From NCBI GenBank assembly GCA_903868545.1, contig CAIPVR010000115.1, positions 1 to 36,763 on the forward strand: a stretch of DNA of 36,763 nt, given 5' to 3'. The position numbers and the translations under genes are program-made. Positions 1 through 7,930 of the stretch are shown in pieces. Source of the DNA: an uncultured Actinomycetes bacterium (GTDB taxonomy: Bacteria > Actinomycetota > Acidimicrobiia > Acidimicrobiales > Microtrichaceae). Under the pieces are notes generated by a model. That model searched no databases. It was not told where the DNA came from and worked only from the letters and a program-made list of their open reading frames with translations. Position 1 is the first letter of the stretch; each line of letters opens with the position of its first letter.

Positions 1-1116
1 GTAGAACCCGGTGTCGAACCCCTCGGGGCGGCCGCCGCCGACGGCCACCTCGGCACCCTCGGCCACACCCGCCGCGATGTAGCCCTCGATGCGGCCGCGG
101 TGCACGTCGGTGATCACCGGGCCCACCACGGTGTCCTTCTCCGTGGGCGGGCCCACCTTCATGAACGCCGCCGCGCCCTTCAGGCCCTCCACGAGCTGGT
201 CGTGCACCGAGCGGTGGACGATCACGCGGGTGGGCGCCGTGCAGATCTGGCCGGAGTGGAAGCCCCACACCGACGCGATCCCGCCGATGGCGGCCTTCAG
301 GTCGGCGTCGTCGAACACGATGCAGGCGCCCTTGCCGCCGAGCTCGAGGAGGAGGCGCTTCATCTGGCCGCCGGCCACCTCGCCGATGCGCCGGCCCACG
401 GCGGTGGAGCCCGTGAAGGAGATCATGTCCGTCGCGGGGTGGGCGACGATCGCCTCCGACGCAGGGATGCCGGTGCCACCCACCACGTTCACCACGCCGG
501 GCGGGAAGCCCGCCTCGTTGAGCAGCTCGACCATCCGGAACACCGCGAGCGGGTCCTGCGGGGCGGGCTTGACCACCACGGTGTTGCCCATGGCGAGCGC
601 CGGGCCGATCTTCCCGCTCATGTTCACCATCGGGAAGTTGTAGGAGGTGATGCAGCTCACCACGCCCACCGGCACCCGGTTGGCCGCGGCGTTGATCACG
701 CCGCCGGGGGCCAGCACCGTCGACGGCATCACGGCCGGCGGCAGCGGGTCGAGGGTGGACTCGAGCGCGCCCTGCGCGTAGCGACGGAGGCGTGCCGCCG
801 ACTGCGGCACCTGGATGGTCTTCGTCGTCCGGTAGGTGGCGCCGGTCTCGGCCTGCACGAGCGGCACGAGCTCGTCGGCCGCGGCGTCGATCAGGTCCGC
901 CGCGCGGTCGAGCAGGGCGGCGCGCTCCTCGGGGGAGGTGCGTGACCACGCGGGGAGGGCGTCGGCCGCGGCCTGTACGGCCGCCTCGGCCTGGGCGACG
1001 GAGGCCTCGGGTGCCTCCCCCACCACCTCCTCGGTGGCGGGGTTGATCACCGCGTAGCGGCCCTCGGGTTCGACGGTCTCGCCGCCGATGATCAGCGAGT
1101 AGGTGCGTTCCGGCAT
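1..1116 (-). CDS. Aldehyde dehydrogenase (NAD(P)-dependent), 3' end cut by window
   Basis: Oxidises an aldehyde to the carboxylate with NAD(P). The frame opens with ATG at 1116 (MPERTYSLIIGG) and stays open to base 1, giving 372 residues of a family usually near 480-500, so the C-terminal quarter lies outside the window. Visible family marks are the N-terminal INPATEE, the cofactor lysine in VVKPAP (about residue 183), the Rossmann motif SFTGSTAVGRRIG (about 233-245), the general base Glu in LELGGKG (about 258) and the nucleophile in GQICTA (Cys about 292). All key residues are present, so it should be active. The substrate cannot be read from sequence; the lipid-degrading surroundings suggest a fatty or terpenoid aldehyde. 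A palindromic operator lies 24 bp upstream at 1140-1154. Confidence 0.93.
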   Translation of the reverse strand, partial: MPERTYSLIIGGETVEPEGRYAVINPATEEVVGEAPEASVAQAEAAVQAAADALPAWSRTSPEERAALLDRAADLIDAAADELVPLVQAETGATYRTTKTIQVPQSAARLRRYAQGALESTLDPLPPAVMPSTVLAPGGVINAAANRVPVGVVSCITSYNFPMVNMSGKIGPALAMGNTVVVKPAPQDPLAVFRMVELLNEAGFPPGVVNVVGGTGIPASEAIVAHPATDMISFTGSTAVGRRIGEVAGGQMKRLLLELGGKGACIVFDDADLKAAIGGIASVWGFHSGQICTAPTRVIVHRSVHDQLVEGLKGAAAFMKVGPPTEKDTVVGPVITDVHRGRIEGYIAAGVAEGAEVAVGGGRPEGFDTGFY

Positions 1117-1139
1117 GGATCGGGACGCTAACGAAGAAG

Positions 1140-1154
1140 CTGACGCCCCGTCAG
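1140..1154. promoter_or_regulatory. Palindromic operator, copy 1 (CTGACG-CCC-CGTCAG)
   Basis: Perfect 6-bp arms CTGACG and CGTCAG around CCC, 24 bp upstream of the aldehyde dehydrogenase start on the minus strand and downstream of the lipoprotein stop. The same arms with 3-bp spacing occur at three other promoters in this window. A TAGCGT hexamer between the site and the gene could act as a -10 element. This copy has the shortest arms of the set along with the one at 12128. Confidence 0.6.
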
Positions 1155-1165
1155 GTCCGGGATGC

Positions 1166-1525
1166 TCAGGGACAGGTCGGCGGGCAGGTGGGCAGGTCCG
1201 GCGGCACCCCGGTGTCGGGCGGTGGGCCCGGGTCCTCGAGCACGCGACCCTCGACCGAGGGGTACACCAGCTCGATCGTGGTGGAGGGTGGGGTCGGCGC
1301 GGGTGGGGTCGGCGCGGGTGGGGTCGGCGCGGGCGGGGTCGGCGCGGGCTGGGTCGGCGCGGGCTGGGTGGTCGATGTGGCCACGGTGACGGACGGCGGC
1401 GAGGACGCGGGCGGTGTGCGGCCGTTGCCGGCCGGGTCGTCCGCCGTCACACCGTCGGAGCCGCACGAGGCCGTGAGCACCAGGGCGGCCGCCATCAGGC
1501 CCCACGCAACCGGTCGTCGGCCCAT
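1166..1525 (-). CDS. Small Pro/Thr-rich lipoprotein
   Basis: 119 residues with an N-terminal signal (MGRRPVAWGLMAAALVLTASC) ending in a lipobox-like LTASC with Cys at 21, so it is probably a lipid-anchored extracytoplasmic protein. The middle is a run of five-residue repeats built on PAPTP, coded by a 15-bp tandem repeat around 1287-1370. The tail (about 40 residues) has two cysteines and many prolines and no domain I recognise. An in-frame ATG at 1570 would add 15 Arg-rich residues (MGDRDVGSRRGRNRA); I prefer 1525 because that gives an ordinary lipoprotein signal. Function unknown. The repeat number probably varies between strains. Confidence 0.7.
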   Translation of the reverse strand: MGRRPVAWGLMAAALVLTASCGSDGVTADDPAGNGRTPPASSPPSVTVATSTTQPAPTQPAPTPPAPTPPAPTPPAPTPPSTTIELVYPSVEGRVLEDPGPPPDTGVPPDLPTCPPTCP

Positions 1526-1578
1526 CGCACGGTTCCGTCCCCGGCGAGACCCAACGTCACGATCCCCCATCCGACACC

Positions 1579-2823
1579 TCACTTGACGAGGACCGACGCA
1601 CTGTAGGTCGACGCGATCACCGAGACCGGGGTGCCGCAGGTCCTCGAACCAATGGTGCCCCACAGGACGCCGCGGACGTTCGCCTCGCCCGCGGCCGTGG
1701 CTTGGTACATCGCCGAACCGCTGTCGCCGCCCAACGCGCCCTGCCGGGTTCCGAAGTCGATGCAGAACGCCCGGAACGTCCGACCGCCGGAGGCCACCAG
1801 GAGGTTCACGTCGGAGACACCGGCACACTTCTCGGAGGCACTCGTGGCGCCCCGGAAGCACACGTTCTGCTCGAGCCACTGGGGGTCCCGGGCGCCCTTG
1901 ACCGAACGGTTCGCGCCGTAGACGAACCCGACGGCCGGCGAGTAGTAGAAGGCGGCGAAGTCCCCCGGCACCGTGCCCTGGCCCTGCCATCCGACGATCG
2001 TCGAGACCTGGGCACCCAGGCCGGCGGCTCCGTCGCCGACCGCACCGTGCACGGGCCGGCCATCGCCGTTCGAGCAGTGCGCGGCGGTCGTCATGAAGTT
2101 CCCGAGGGCGTTCCGCATGGCCACACCGGTCGTGCAGGCGTTGAACTGGGACGGCTGACCCGTCGGGATGAAGATGCGCTGACCCGACCACTCGGGGTTC
2201 GGGTAGTTCCGCCGGTCCATGGCCACGGACTGCACGGCCACATCGGCGCGCGCCGCCAGGTCGAAAACCCAGGCAGCGCCCTCCGGCGCCAGGACGGCCT
2301 CCTCGTCGAGGTACACCACCAGACTGTTGGCGGGGAGGCTCACCCCGATCGCACGGTCTCCCGGGTCCATCTGGTCGAGGGTCGCCACGACCTGCGCCTC
2401 GAGCGACCGAAGCTCGGCGAGCGACCGACGGGCGGCCACAACCTCGGTCGAGGGTCCGGTGACCGCGCTCGCGATCCGACGGTCGGCCTCGGTCGGGTCC
2501 ACCACGGCGACGACGGGCACGGGTCCTGACGCGGCCGGGCGATCCCATGCGCCGGCGTACCGGTCGCCGAAGCGCTGCTCGAACACGGCGGATGCCGTGG
2601 CGGCCGGGCCCTGGCCGCTCACCGCCGCGACCGACCCACGCCCACCCAGCGGTGCCGGTAGCTGCTCGGCCAGCGCGGCGACCCGTGCGCGGAGCTCGGC
2701 GGCCGAGGCGGTGCCCGCGGAGGCGGTCCCCTGGCCCCATGTGGCCAGGACGAGCGCGGCGGCGAAAGCCAGGCCCCGTGACGCACCCCGATGGCGACGG
2801 TTCCTTCTCCTCAGCCGGACCAC
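1579..2823 (-). CDS. Secreted S1-family (streptogrisin-like) serine protease with pro-region
   Basis: A 414-residue exported protease. GTG start at 2823, about 7 nt after a GGAGG ribosome-binding site. Residues 1-42 form an Arg-rich signal peptide ending near ASAAE. Residues about 43-220 look like a pro-region, and the chymotrypsin-fold domain covers about 225-414. The catalytic triad is visible: His249 in TTAAHC, Asp288 in GDFAAFYY and Ser368 in GGDSGSAMY. Cysteines at 230/250, 322/333 and 354/396 could form three disulfides, normal for an extracellular S1 enzyme. The pro-region probably acts as a folding chaperone, as in alpha-lytic protease relatives, but I see no clear match to the known pro-domain. 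Specificity cannot be assigned. It stands alone, between the small lipoprotein and an unrelated amidohydrolase. Confidence 0.88.
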   Translation of the reverse strand: MVRLRRRNRRHRGASRGLAFAAALVLATWGQGTASAGTASAAELRARVAALAEQLPAPLGGRGSVAAVSGQGPAATASAVFEQRFGDRYAGAWDRPAASGPVPVVAVVDPTEADRRIASAVTGPSTEVVAARRSLAELRSLEAQVVATLDQMDPGDRAIGVSLPANSLVVYLDEEAVLAPEGAAWVFDLAARADVAVQSVAMDRRNYPNPEWSGQRIFIPTGQPSQFNACTTGVAMRNALGNFMTTAAHCSNGDGRPVHGAVGDGAAGLGAQVSTIVGWQGQGTVPGDFAAFYYSPAVGFVYGANRSVKGARDPQWLEQNVCFRGATSASEKCAGVSDVNLLVASGGRTFRAFCIDFGTRQGALGGDSGSAMYQATAAGEANVRGVLWGTIGSRTCGTPVSVIASTYSASVLVK

Positions 2824-2922
2824 CGCTCCCCCTCCGGTCCGACGTCGGGTGACGCCGTGGAACCTAGCAGGGGCGTATCGATCCGACCATGGGTACGCGT
2901 CCCCGTCGGCCGGCGCCGAGGA

Positions 2923-4149
2923 TCAGGGCTCGAGGTAGTCCAGGCCGAGGAGTCGGATGGCGTTGCCGCGCACCAGTTTCCGCTGCACGTCGGCCGGCAG
3001 GTCGCCCATCTGCTTGAGGGCCACCTCCTTGGAGTGCGGCCAGGTGGAGTCGGAGTGCGGGTAGTCCGTCTCGAAGCAGACGTTGTCGACGCCCACGGCC
3101 TCGATGTTCGCGAGCCCGTAGTTGTCGTCGAAGAAGCAGCCGTAGATCTGGCGGAAGTAGTAGGTGCTCGGCGGCTCGGGCACCTTGTCGCCGATGCCGC
3201 CCCACCCGCGGTTCTCCTCCCACACCTTGTCGGCCCGCTCGATGATGTAGGGGATCCAACCGATCTGGCCCTCCGAGTACGACAGCTTCAGCTCGGGGAA
3301 CCGGTGCAGCACGCCGGAGAAGAGGAAGTCGGTCATGGAGGCCATCGCGTTGTTGAACGTGAGGGTGGAGCCCACCGCGGCGGGGGCGTCGGCCGAGGTG
3401 GAGGGCATCTTCGAGCTGGACCCGATGTGCATGTTCACCACCGTGCCCGTCTCCGCGCAGGCGGCGAAGAGCGGGTCCCAGTGGCCACCGGCGTCGTGCA
3501 CCGAGGGCAGGCCGAGGTACGGGGGGATCTCCGAGAAGGTGATGGCCCGGCCGCCGCGCTCGGCGTTGCGCCGCACCTCGGCCGCAGCGAGCTGCGGGTC
3601 CCACAGCTGCACGATGGCGAGGGGGATGAGCCGTCCGTCGGAGCCGGCGCACCACTCGTCGAACTGCCAGTCGTTGTAGGCCTTGACGCAGAGGTCGGCG
3701 AGTTCCTTGTCCTGGGCCTCGAGGAACCGCTGCCCGCAGAAGCGGACGAAGCTCGACGGGAACGACATCGACGCCTCGGTCCAGTTGGCGTCCATGTCGG
3801 CGAGGCGGGCGGCCGGGTCCCAGCAGCCCTGGCGCATGTCGTCGTAGGTGATCGGGACGACCTGCACCTCCTCGCGCTCGAAACCCACGGCGGCCTCGAG
3901 GCGGGTGAGCGGGAACATGTTCCCCTCGAAGGTCCACCAGTCGCCGACGGTGCCCTCGGGGTCCTCCCGGAAGGAGAACACGCCGCCGACGAAGCTCATG
4001 CTGCTCTTCCCGCGTGCCGAGCGCGGGCCCACCTCCTTGAACTTCTCGGGGAGGCGGTCCTGCCACACGTTCGGCGGCTCGATGACGTGGTCGTCGACCG
4101 AGACGATCTTCGGCAGGTCGGTCTGAGCGAGAGCGGGCTCCGGCGACAT
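2923..4149 (-). CDS. Amidohydrolase-2 family metal-dependent hydrolase
   Basis: 408 residues, the full length of the actinobacterial amidohydrolase-2 (TIM-barrel) group. The N-terminal VSVDDHVIEPPNVW carries the family's D-x-H type metal motif; a mid-protein NMHIGSSS histidine and the late FETDYPHSDSTWPHS segment hold the other expected metal and active-site residues. Members hydrolyse or decarboxylate ring or carboxylate substrates, and many copies sit in sterol or aromatic degradation regions. Upstream, at 4171-4188, lies a near-perfect match to the KstR box. A TAGCAT hexamer at 4156-4161 is 7 nt from the ATG, so the mRNA is probably leaderless. Together these suggest induction with sterol-type substrates. 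The exact reaction is not deducible. Confidence 0.88.
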   Translation of the reverse strand: MSPEPALAQTDLPKIVSVDDHVIEPPNVWQDRLPEKFKEVGPRSARGKSSMSFVGGVFSFREDPEGTVGDWWTFEGNMFPLTRLEAAVGFEREEVQVVPITYDDMRQGCWDPAARLADMDANWTEASMSFPSSFVRFCGQRFLEAQDKELADLCVKAYNDWQFDEWCAGSDGRLIPLAIVQLWDPQLAAAEVRRNAERGGRAITFSEIPPYLGLPSVHDAGGHWDPLFAACAETGTVVNMHIGSSSKMPSTSADAPAAVGSTLTFNNAMASMTDFLFSGVLHRFPELKLSYSEGQIGWIPYIIERADKVWEENRGWGGIGDKVPEPPSTYYFRQIYGCFFDDNYGLANIEAVGVDNVCFETDYPHSDSTWPHSKEVALKQMGDLPADVQRKLVRGNAIRLLGLDYLEP

Positions 4150-4170
4150 GCCGCGATGCTACCGCGCCGA

Positions 4171-4188
4171 ACTGGAACGCGTTCTAGT
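4171..4188. promoter_or_regulatory. KstR-like operator
   Basis: An 18-bp palindrome with a single symmetric mismatch. On the minus strand it reads ACTAGAACGCGTTCCAGT, which fits the published KstR pattern T-nn-AAC-nn-GTT-nn-A exactly. It lies 22-39 bp upstream of the amidohydrolase ATG and just upstream of its candidate -10 hexamer, where a TetR-type repressor would block transcription. No kstR gene is recognised in this window. Confidence 0.6.
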
Positions 4189-4265
4189 CACCCCGGCCGG
4201 AACGGCGGGCGCACGAACCCGCGGCAACCGGATCCGTCTCCGGCCGGGCCGGGGCGCGGCCGCGC

Positions 4266-5096
4266 TCAGGACGACAGGTCGAGCAACGGCCCCAGCACCG
4301 GGTCCATCTGCGCCGACGGCAGGAGCGTGCCGCCGTCGAGCACGAGGTTCTGCCCCGTCAGGTAGCCGGCCGCGTCCGACAGCAGGAACGCGATGAGCCC
4401 GGCGGTCTCCTCCGCCGTGCCCACCCGGCCCATCGGCGTGCGCCCCTCGATCCCGGCGCGGGCCACCGGGTCCTGCACCAGCAGGTCGTTGAGCGGCGTG
4501 TGGACGAACCCGGGCGAGACGCAGTTCACCCTCACCTCCGGGGCCCACTCGAGCGCGGCGGACTTCGTCAGGGCGATCACCGCCGCCTTGGCCGCCGAAT
4601 AGGGCGCCTCGCCCCGAGTGGGCCGCACGCCCGACACGCTGGCGACGTTGACCACCGCCGCGGACCGGCCGGCGGCCACCGACTCCCGCAGGAGCGGCGC
4701 CGCGGACCGCAACGCGGCGTAGACGCCGGTGACGTTGACCCGCCAGATCAGGTCGAGCTCCTTGTCGGTGTAGGCCTCGAGGCGCTTCAGGTTCCCCACG
4801 CCCGCGTTGTTCACGAGCCCGGTCAGCCCGCCGAGCTCCTCGTGGGCCCGCCGCAGCGCGACGTCGAGCGCGTCGACGTCGGCCACGTCGGCCACCAGCG
4901 CGATCCCGCCGACCTCGTCCGCCACCGCGGCGGCACCTGCCGCGGTGCGGTCGAGCACACCGACCCTGGCGCCGGCGTCGGCGAGCACCCGACAGGTGGC
5001 GGCCCCGATGCCGGAGGCGCCGCCGGTGACGACCACCGCCCCGGCCCCGGCGCCCGACCCGGCGGGCGGCCCGGCGTCCGAACCTGCCGCACTCAT
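4266..5096 (-). CDS. Short-chain dehydrogenase/reductase (SDR)
   Basis: 276-residue classical SDR that oxidises or reduces a hydroxyl/keto group with NAD(P). The glycine-rich TGGASGIGAAT motif is near residue 25, VNNAGVG follows in the middle, and the catalytic Ser (VASVSGV) and the Tyr-x-x-x-Lys pair (YSAAK) are intact; the C-terminal YLTGQNLVLDGG is typical. I chose ATG 5096 because it overlaps the stop of the upstream EthD-like gene (ATGA, 5096-5093), the usual sign of translational coupling. A longer open frame to 5285 exists but reads through the EthD-like gene. The aspartate after strand 2 (VLDRTA) favours NAD over NADP. Substrate unknown. Confidence 0.92.
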   Translation of the reverse strand: MSAAGSDAGPPAGSGAGAGAVVVTGGASGIGAATCRVLADAGARVGVLDRTAAGAAAVADEVGGIALVADVADVDALDVALRRAHEELGGLTGLVNNAGVGNLKRLEAYTDKELDLIWRVNVTGVYAALRSAAPLLRESVAAGRSAAVVNVASVSGVRPTRGEAPYSAAKAAVIALTKSAALEWAPEVRVNCVSPGFVHTPLNDLLVQDPVARAGIEGRTPMGRVGTAEETAGLIAFLLSDAAGYLTGQNLVLDGGTLLPSAQMDPVLGPLLDLSS

Positions 5097-5473
5097 GCCG
5101 CACCCGTGCCGGCCGGGCCACCCTCGGCGTCGCCACGCGGGCCGTCGATCACCACGGTGGGTTCCTCGGTGATGATGAACTCGATGCGGTCCATGTCGAT
5201 GAACCGCAGCTCGTCGGGAGCGACCAGCTCCGGGTAGAGCGGGTCGGAGATGAAGGCCGCGAAGTCGTCGATGGTGCGGAACCACTGCACCGCCACGCCA
5301 TCGAGGTCGTCGTTGCCCGACAGCCCGTCGGGACGGTGCCGCACGTGCTGCTCGTAGCGGACGATGTGACGGGCCAGGGCGGAGTCGCGGATGAGCGGGC
5401 CGTGCACGTCACGCCAGTGCGTGACGAACTCCTCGTGGGTGAGCCCCGGCTTGCGACGCAGGACGGCGAACAT
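5093..5473 (-). CDS. EthD-like ferredoxin-fold (dimeric alpha-beta barrel) protein
   Basis: 126 residues. The opening KMFAVLRRKPGLTHEEFVTHWRD followed by VHGPL is the hallmark of the EthD family: a dimeric alpha-beta barrel associated with ring-degrading and monooxygenase systems. The second half contains WFRTIDDFAAFISDP and IEFIITEEPTV, typical of the fold. The family has few proven catalytic functions; some members are decarboxylases, cyclases or accessory proteins. I take ATG 5473, where the motif begins; an upstream extension in the same frame is poor in family sequence and would overlap the divergent gene at 5568. It forms a two-gene unit with the SDR downstream, suggesting a shared substrate. 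Confidence 0.82.
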   Translation of the reverse strand: MFAVLRRKPGLTHEEFVTHWRDVHGPLIRDSALARHIVRYEQHVRHRPDGLSGNDDLDGVAVQWFRTIDDFAAFISDPLYPELVAPDELRFIDMDRIEFIITEEPTVVIDGPRGDAEGGPAGTGAA

Positions 5474-5567
5474 CTTGACCACGGTGTTCCTCCTCCGGCC
5501 GCACCGTCCCGCACGGAGGTCCCGTCGGGCCGTCGGGCCGTGACGGGCCGAGGTTAGGCTCGCCCCC

Positions 5568-6023
5568 GTGACCTCGCGCCCCGACTCGCACGCACATTTC
5601 CGCCACCTGCCGATCTTCGCCGGCTGCACGGAGGAGGACCTCGCCGAGATCGACAGCGTGGCCGACGAGGTGCACGTGGAGGCGGGCCGCACGATCATCC
5701 GCCAGGGCGACCTGGGCCAGGAGTTCGCCGTCATCGTCGACGGCGAGGCCGACGTAGTGAAGGACGGCGCGGTGGTGGCCACCCTCGGTCCCGGCGCCTA
5801 CTTCGGCGAGGTGGCCCTCCTCGACGCCGTGGCCCGCACCGCCTCGGTGGTCGCCCGCACCGACATGACCCTCGAGGTGATCGACCGGCGCGGCTTCAAC
5901 ACCCTGCTGGACGACCTGCCGAGACTGGCCCGCTCGATGCTGCGGGGCACCGCCCGTCGCCTCGCCCAGCTCGAGGACGAGAACCAGGAGCTGCGCGGCC
6001 GGCTCGAGGGCGACGGCACCTGA
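5568..6023 (+). CDS. Cyclic nucleotide-binding domain protein (no DNA-binding domain)
   Basis: 151 residues, nearly all one cNMP-binding domain: FRHLPIFAGCTEEDLAEI opens it, and the phosphate-binding cassette reads FGEVALLDAVARTASVVA (about residues 84-101), with the FGE and R-T-A elements that bind the cyclic nucleotide. There is no C-terminal helix-turn-helix; the last 25 residues (RRLAQLEDENQELRGRLEG) look like a short coiled coil, so it is a sensor or adaptor rather than a CRP-type regulator. The start is GTG 5568, preceded at exactly 7 nt by the hexamer TAGGCT (5555-5560), so the transcript is probably leaderless. It is divergent from the EthD/SDR pair and convergent with the next gene. 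Confidence 0.88.
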   Translation: MTSRPDSHAHFRHLPIFAGCTEEDLAEIDSVADEVHVEAGRTIIRQGDLGQEFAVIVDGEADVVKDGAVVATLGPGAYFGEVALLDAVARTASVVARTDMTLEVIDRRGFNTLLDDLPRLARSMLRGTARRLAQLEDENQELRGRLEGDGT

Positions 6024-6056
6024 CGGTCGCCGGTCCCCGCACGGGGTCTCGGCGCG

Positions 6057-7001
6057 TCAGGACATGACCTCGGGCCACACCTCCGCACCGAAGCGTTCGA
6101 TCTGGTCGCAGAGCTCGCCGGCCGAGCGGGCCAGGAACCGGAGCTGGAGCTGGTTCACCCCGAGCGCCGGGTACTTGCGGAGCCCCTCGGCCACCCGGCC
6201 CGGCTCTCCGCTGAGGGTCCAGCGGGACACGTCGAAGGCGGGCTCACCCACGTGGATGGGCTCGCAGTTCACACCCATGTCGAACCGCTCCGGCAGACCG
6301 GCCGCCTGACGCTCGGTGCGGATCATGTCGATGGCGGCGGCCGTGCCCATCTTCGGCGGGCCCTGGGGCAGCCAGCCGTCGCCGAACCGGGCGGCCCGAC
6401 GGATCGCCGCCACCGACGAGCCCCCCACCCAGATGGGCGGGCCGCCGGGACGTTCCGGTCGCGGCTGCATCCCCACGCCCACCTCGGCACCCGGGCCACC
6501 GATGGTCGGGTACTCCTCCTCGAACGCCACCCGGATCACCCGGATCGCCTCCTCCACCGCCGGGCCGCGGCCCTCGTAGTCGGCGCCCAGCAGCCGGAAC
6601 TCGCTCTCGAGGTGGCCGGCACCCACCCCGAGGATCGCCCGCCCGCCCGACAGCGCGTCGAGGGTGGCGAACGCCTTGGCCGTCATCAGCGGGTGCCGGT
6701 AGGGCAGCACGTACACGTGACTCAGCAGGTGCACCTGACCCGTGAGACCCCCGAGCCAGCCGAGCGTGGCCACGGTGTCGTACCAGACCGTCGACATCGC
6801 CTCGTCGGACGGGCGGGGGATCGCCACGTGGTCGCACACCGCCACGTAGAAGGCACCGGCGCGGTCGGCGGCCCGGGCGATGGCGGCGAGCTCGGTGGGG
6901 CCGCTCGCGGCCTCCCACGGCTGGGCGTAGATCGTCGACTGCGACTGGATGGGCAGCTGCATGCCCCACGCCAGGTTGCCGTTCGGGATGATGGCGGCCA
7001 C
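6057..7001 (-). CDS. Luciferase-like (LLM class, probably F420-dependent) monooxygenase/oxidoreductase
   Basis: 314 residues of the bacterial luciferase-like TIM-barrel family. The pattern is characteristic: FYVAVCDHVAIPRP near residue 50, VATLGWLGGLTGQVHLLSHV, then YRHPLMTAKAFATLDALSGG, VGAGHLESEFRLLG and PIWVGGSSVAAIRRAARFGDGW. Actinobacterial members usually use reduced F420, sometimes FMNH2. The substrate is unknown; the group is abundant in sterol and hydrocarbon degraders. It is monocistronic: its stop faces the cyclic-nucleotide protein, and upstream is a 145-bp gap before the iron uptake genes. A short inverted repeat TCGAT/ATCGA (7020-7033) lies in its leader, too short to interpret. 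Confidence 0.88.
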   Translation of the reverse strand: MAAIIPNGNLAWGMQLPIQSQSTIYAQPWEAASGPTELAAIARAADRAGAFYVAVCDHVAIPRPSDEAMSTVWYDTVATLGWLGGLTGQVHLLSHVYVLPYRHPLMTAKAFATLDALSGGRAILGVGAGHLESEFRLLGADYEGRGPAVEEAIRVIRVAFEEEYPTIGGPGAEVGVGMQPRPERPGGPPIWVGGSSVAAIRRAARFGDGWLPQGPPKMGTAAAIDMIRTERQAAGLPERFDMGVNCEPIHVGEPAFDVSRWTLSGEPGRVAEGLRKYPALGVNQLQLRFLARSAGELCDQIERFGAEVWPEVMS

Positions 7002-7125
7002 GGGACCTCCTGGCGGCGATCGATGGTGATCGACCGCGGTCGGGCGACGGACGCCGAACCCTAGGACCCGTCCCTCGGCCCGGGCGAAACCCCGGGGGTG
7101 GCGGATCGCGGACCGGTGACGGGGT

Positions 7126-7140
7126 GGCGGCGGTGCCGCC
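7126..7140. terminator. Hairpin after the iron-uptake lipoprotein gene
   Basis: GGCGGC and GCCGCC arms around a 3-nt loop, 6 bases beyond the stop of the lipoprotein gene on the minus strand. There is no T-tract, as is common in high-GC actinobacteria, so only weak support for termination. Confidence 0.35.
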
Positions 7141-7146
7141 GGACCG

Positions 7147-7863
7147 TCAGGCCGCGGCCACGGTGAACGTGCCCGCCATGCCCTTCATGTCGTGCTGCAC
7201 GCCGTCGGCCGGGTCCTTCAGGATGCAGCGGAACGTGTACTCACCCGGTTCGGTGAACGTGATCGTGGCTCCGCCCGTGGCACCCGGCTCCAGTTCGGCC
7301 ACCTCGCCCACGGCCTCGCCGTCGGGGCCGAGCACCTCGAACTCGTGGCCCTGGGTGCCCGAGTTGGTCATCTCGAAGCGCACGGTCCGGCCCGTCGTGA
7401 TGCCCGACAGGTCGAGGTCCCGGTAGGTGAAGTCGGCGGCGTCGAACGCGACGGTCCGGTCGGGTGCTTGCTGGGCCCGGCCGCCCTCCCCGCTCACCGT
7501 GACCGTCGACTCGATGCCGTCACCCTCCTGGCCCGGTTTGCAGCGCAGCGTGTAGTCCCCCGCCGACAGGTCGGCGGTGAGGGTGCGGCTGGTCCCGGTG
7601 GTGACGTTCTCCACCTCGGCCACCACGTCGCCGTTCTCCCGCACCACGTACAACTCGTTCACCCGGCCGGCCTCGTTCGCGAAGTCGAAGGCGATCGGGC
7701 CGGCGGGCAGGTCGGTGCGCGCCGCGGTGCACGAATCATCGGTCCCGGTGACCGCCACCGTGGTGGCGGCCTCGTCGGAGGAACAGGCGGGCACCCCGAG
7801 GACCACGAGCGCGGCGAGCGGGACGGCACCGAGGACACGGCGGGCGGAGGGACGGACGGGCAT
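7147..7863 (-). CDS. EfeO-like cupredoxin-domain lipoprotein of ferrous iron uptake
   Basis: 238 residues. ATG 7863 begins a lipoprotein signal (MPVRPSARRVLGAVPLAALVV) with Cys27 after GVPA. Two cupredoxin-like beta domains follow. The first is about 40-130 (Cys in DYTLRCKPGQEGDG). The second is about 140-238, with His and Cys in GTQGHEFEVLGPDG and YTFRCILKDPADGVQHDMKGM, a pattern resembling a blue-copper site. The EfeO M75 peptidase-like domain is missing. Placed directly after the FTR1-type permease, it likely binds or oxidises iron outside the membrane, as the cupredoxin part of EfeO is thought to do. It could also be a separate copper protein. The frame extends upstream to 7923, but that part lacks a signal. 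Confidence 0.78.
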   Translation of the reverse strand: MPVRPSARRVLGAVPLAALVVLGVPACSSDEAATTVAVTGTDDSCTAARTDLPAGPIAFDFANEAGRVNELYVVRENGDVVAEVENVTTGTSRTLTADLSAGDYTLRCKPGQEGDGIESTVTVSGEGGRAQQAPDRTVAFDAADFTYRDLDLSGITTGRTVRFEMTNSGTQGHEFEVLGPDGEAVGEVAELEPGATGGATITFTEPGEYTFRCILKDPADGVQHDMKGMAGTFTVAAA

Positions 7864-7930
7864 GGGGGCTCCTTCCACGGGTGGGTGGGCGCCGGGGCCG
7901 GAGGGCGCCCGGCCCGGCGCCACCGGCGGA

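Noticed and set aside
1166-2740. A 524-residue frame joining the lipoprotein to a long upstream extension
   Set aside because: The upstream part is a wrong-frame reading of the S1 protease gene; only the last 119 residues have a signal peptide and lipobox-like Cys.
2791-4365. A 524-residue plus-strand frame opposite the amidohydrolase
   Set aside because: No recognisable domain; the amidohydrolase on the other strand has family motifs and a promoter with operator.
6031-6046. Possible terminator between the convergent cNMP protein and monooxygenase genes
   Set aside because: CCCCG/CGGGG arms with a 2-nt loop cannot form a stable simple hairpin; too weak to list.
7020-7033. TCGAT/ATCGA inverted repeat in a monooxygenase leader
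   Set aside because: Five-base arms are expected by chance in sequence of this length; no second copy seen.
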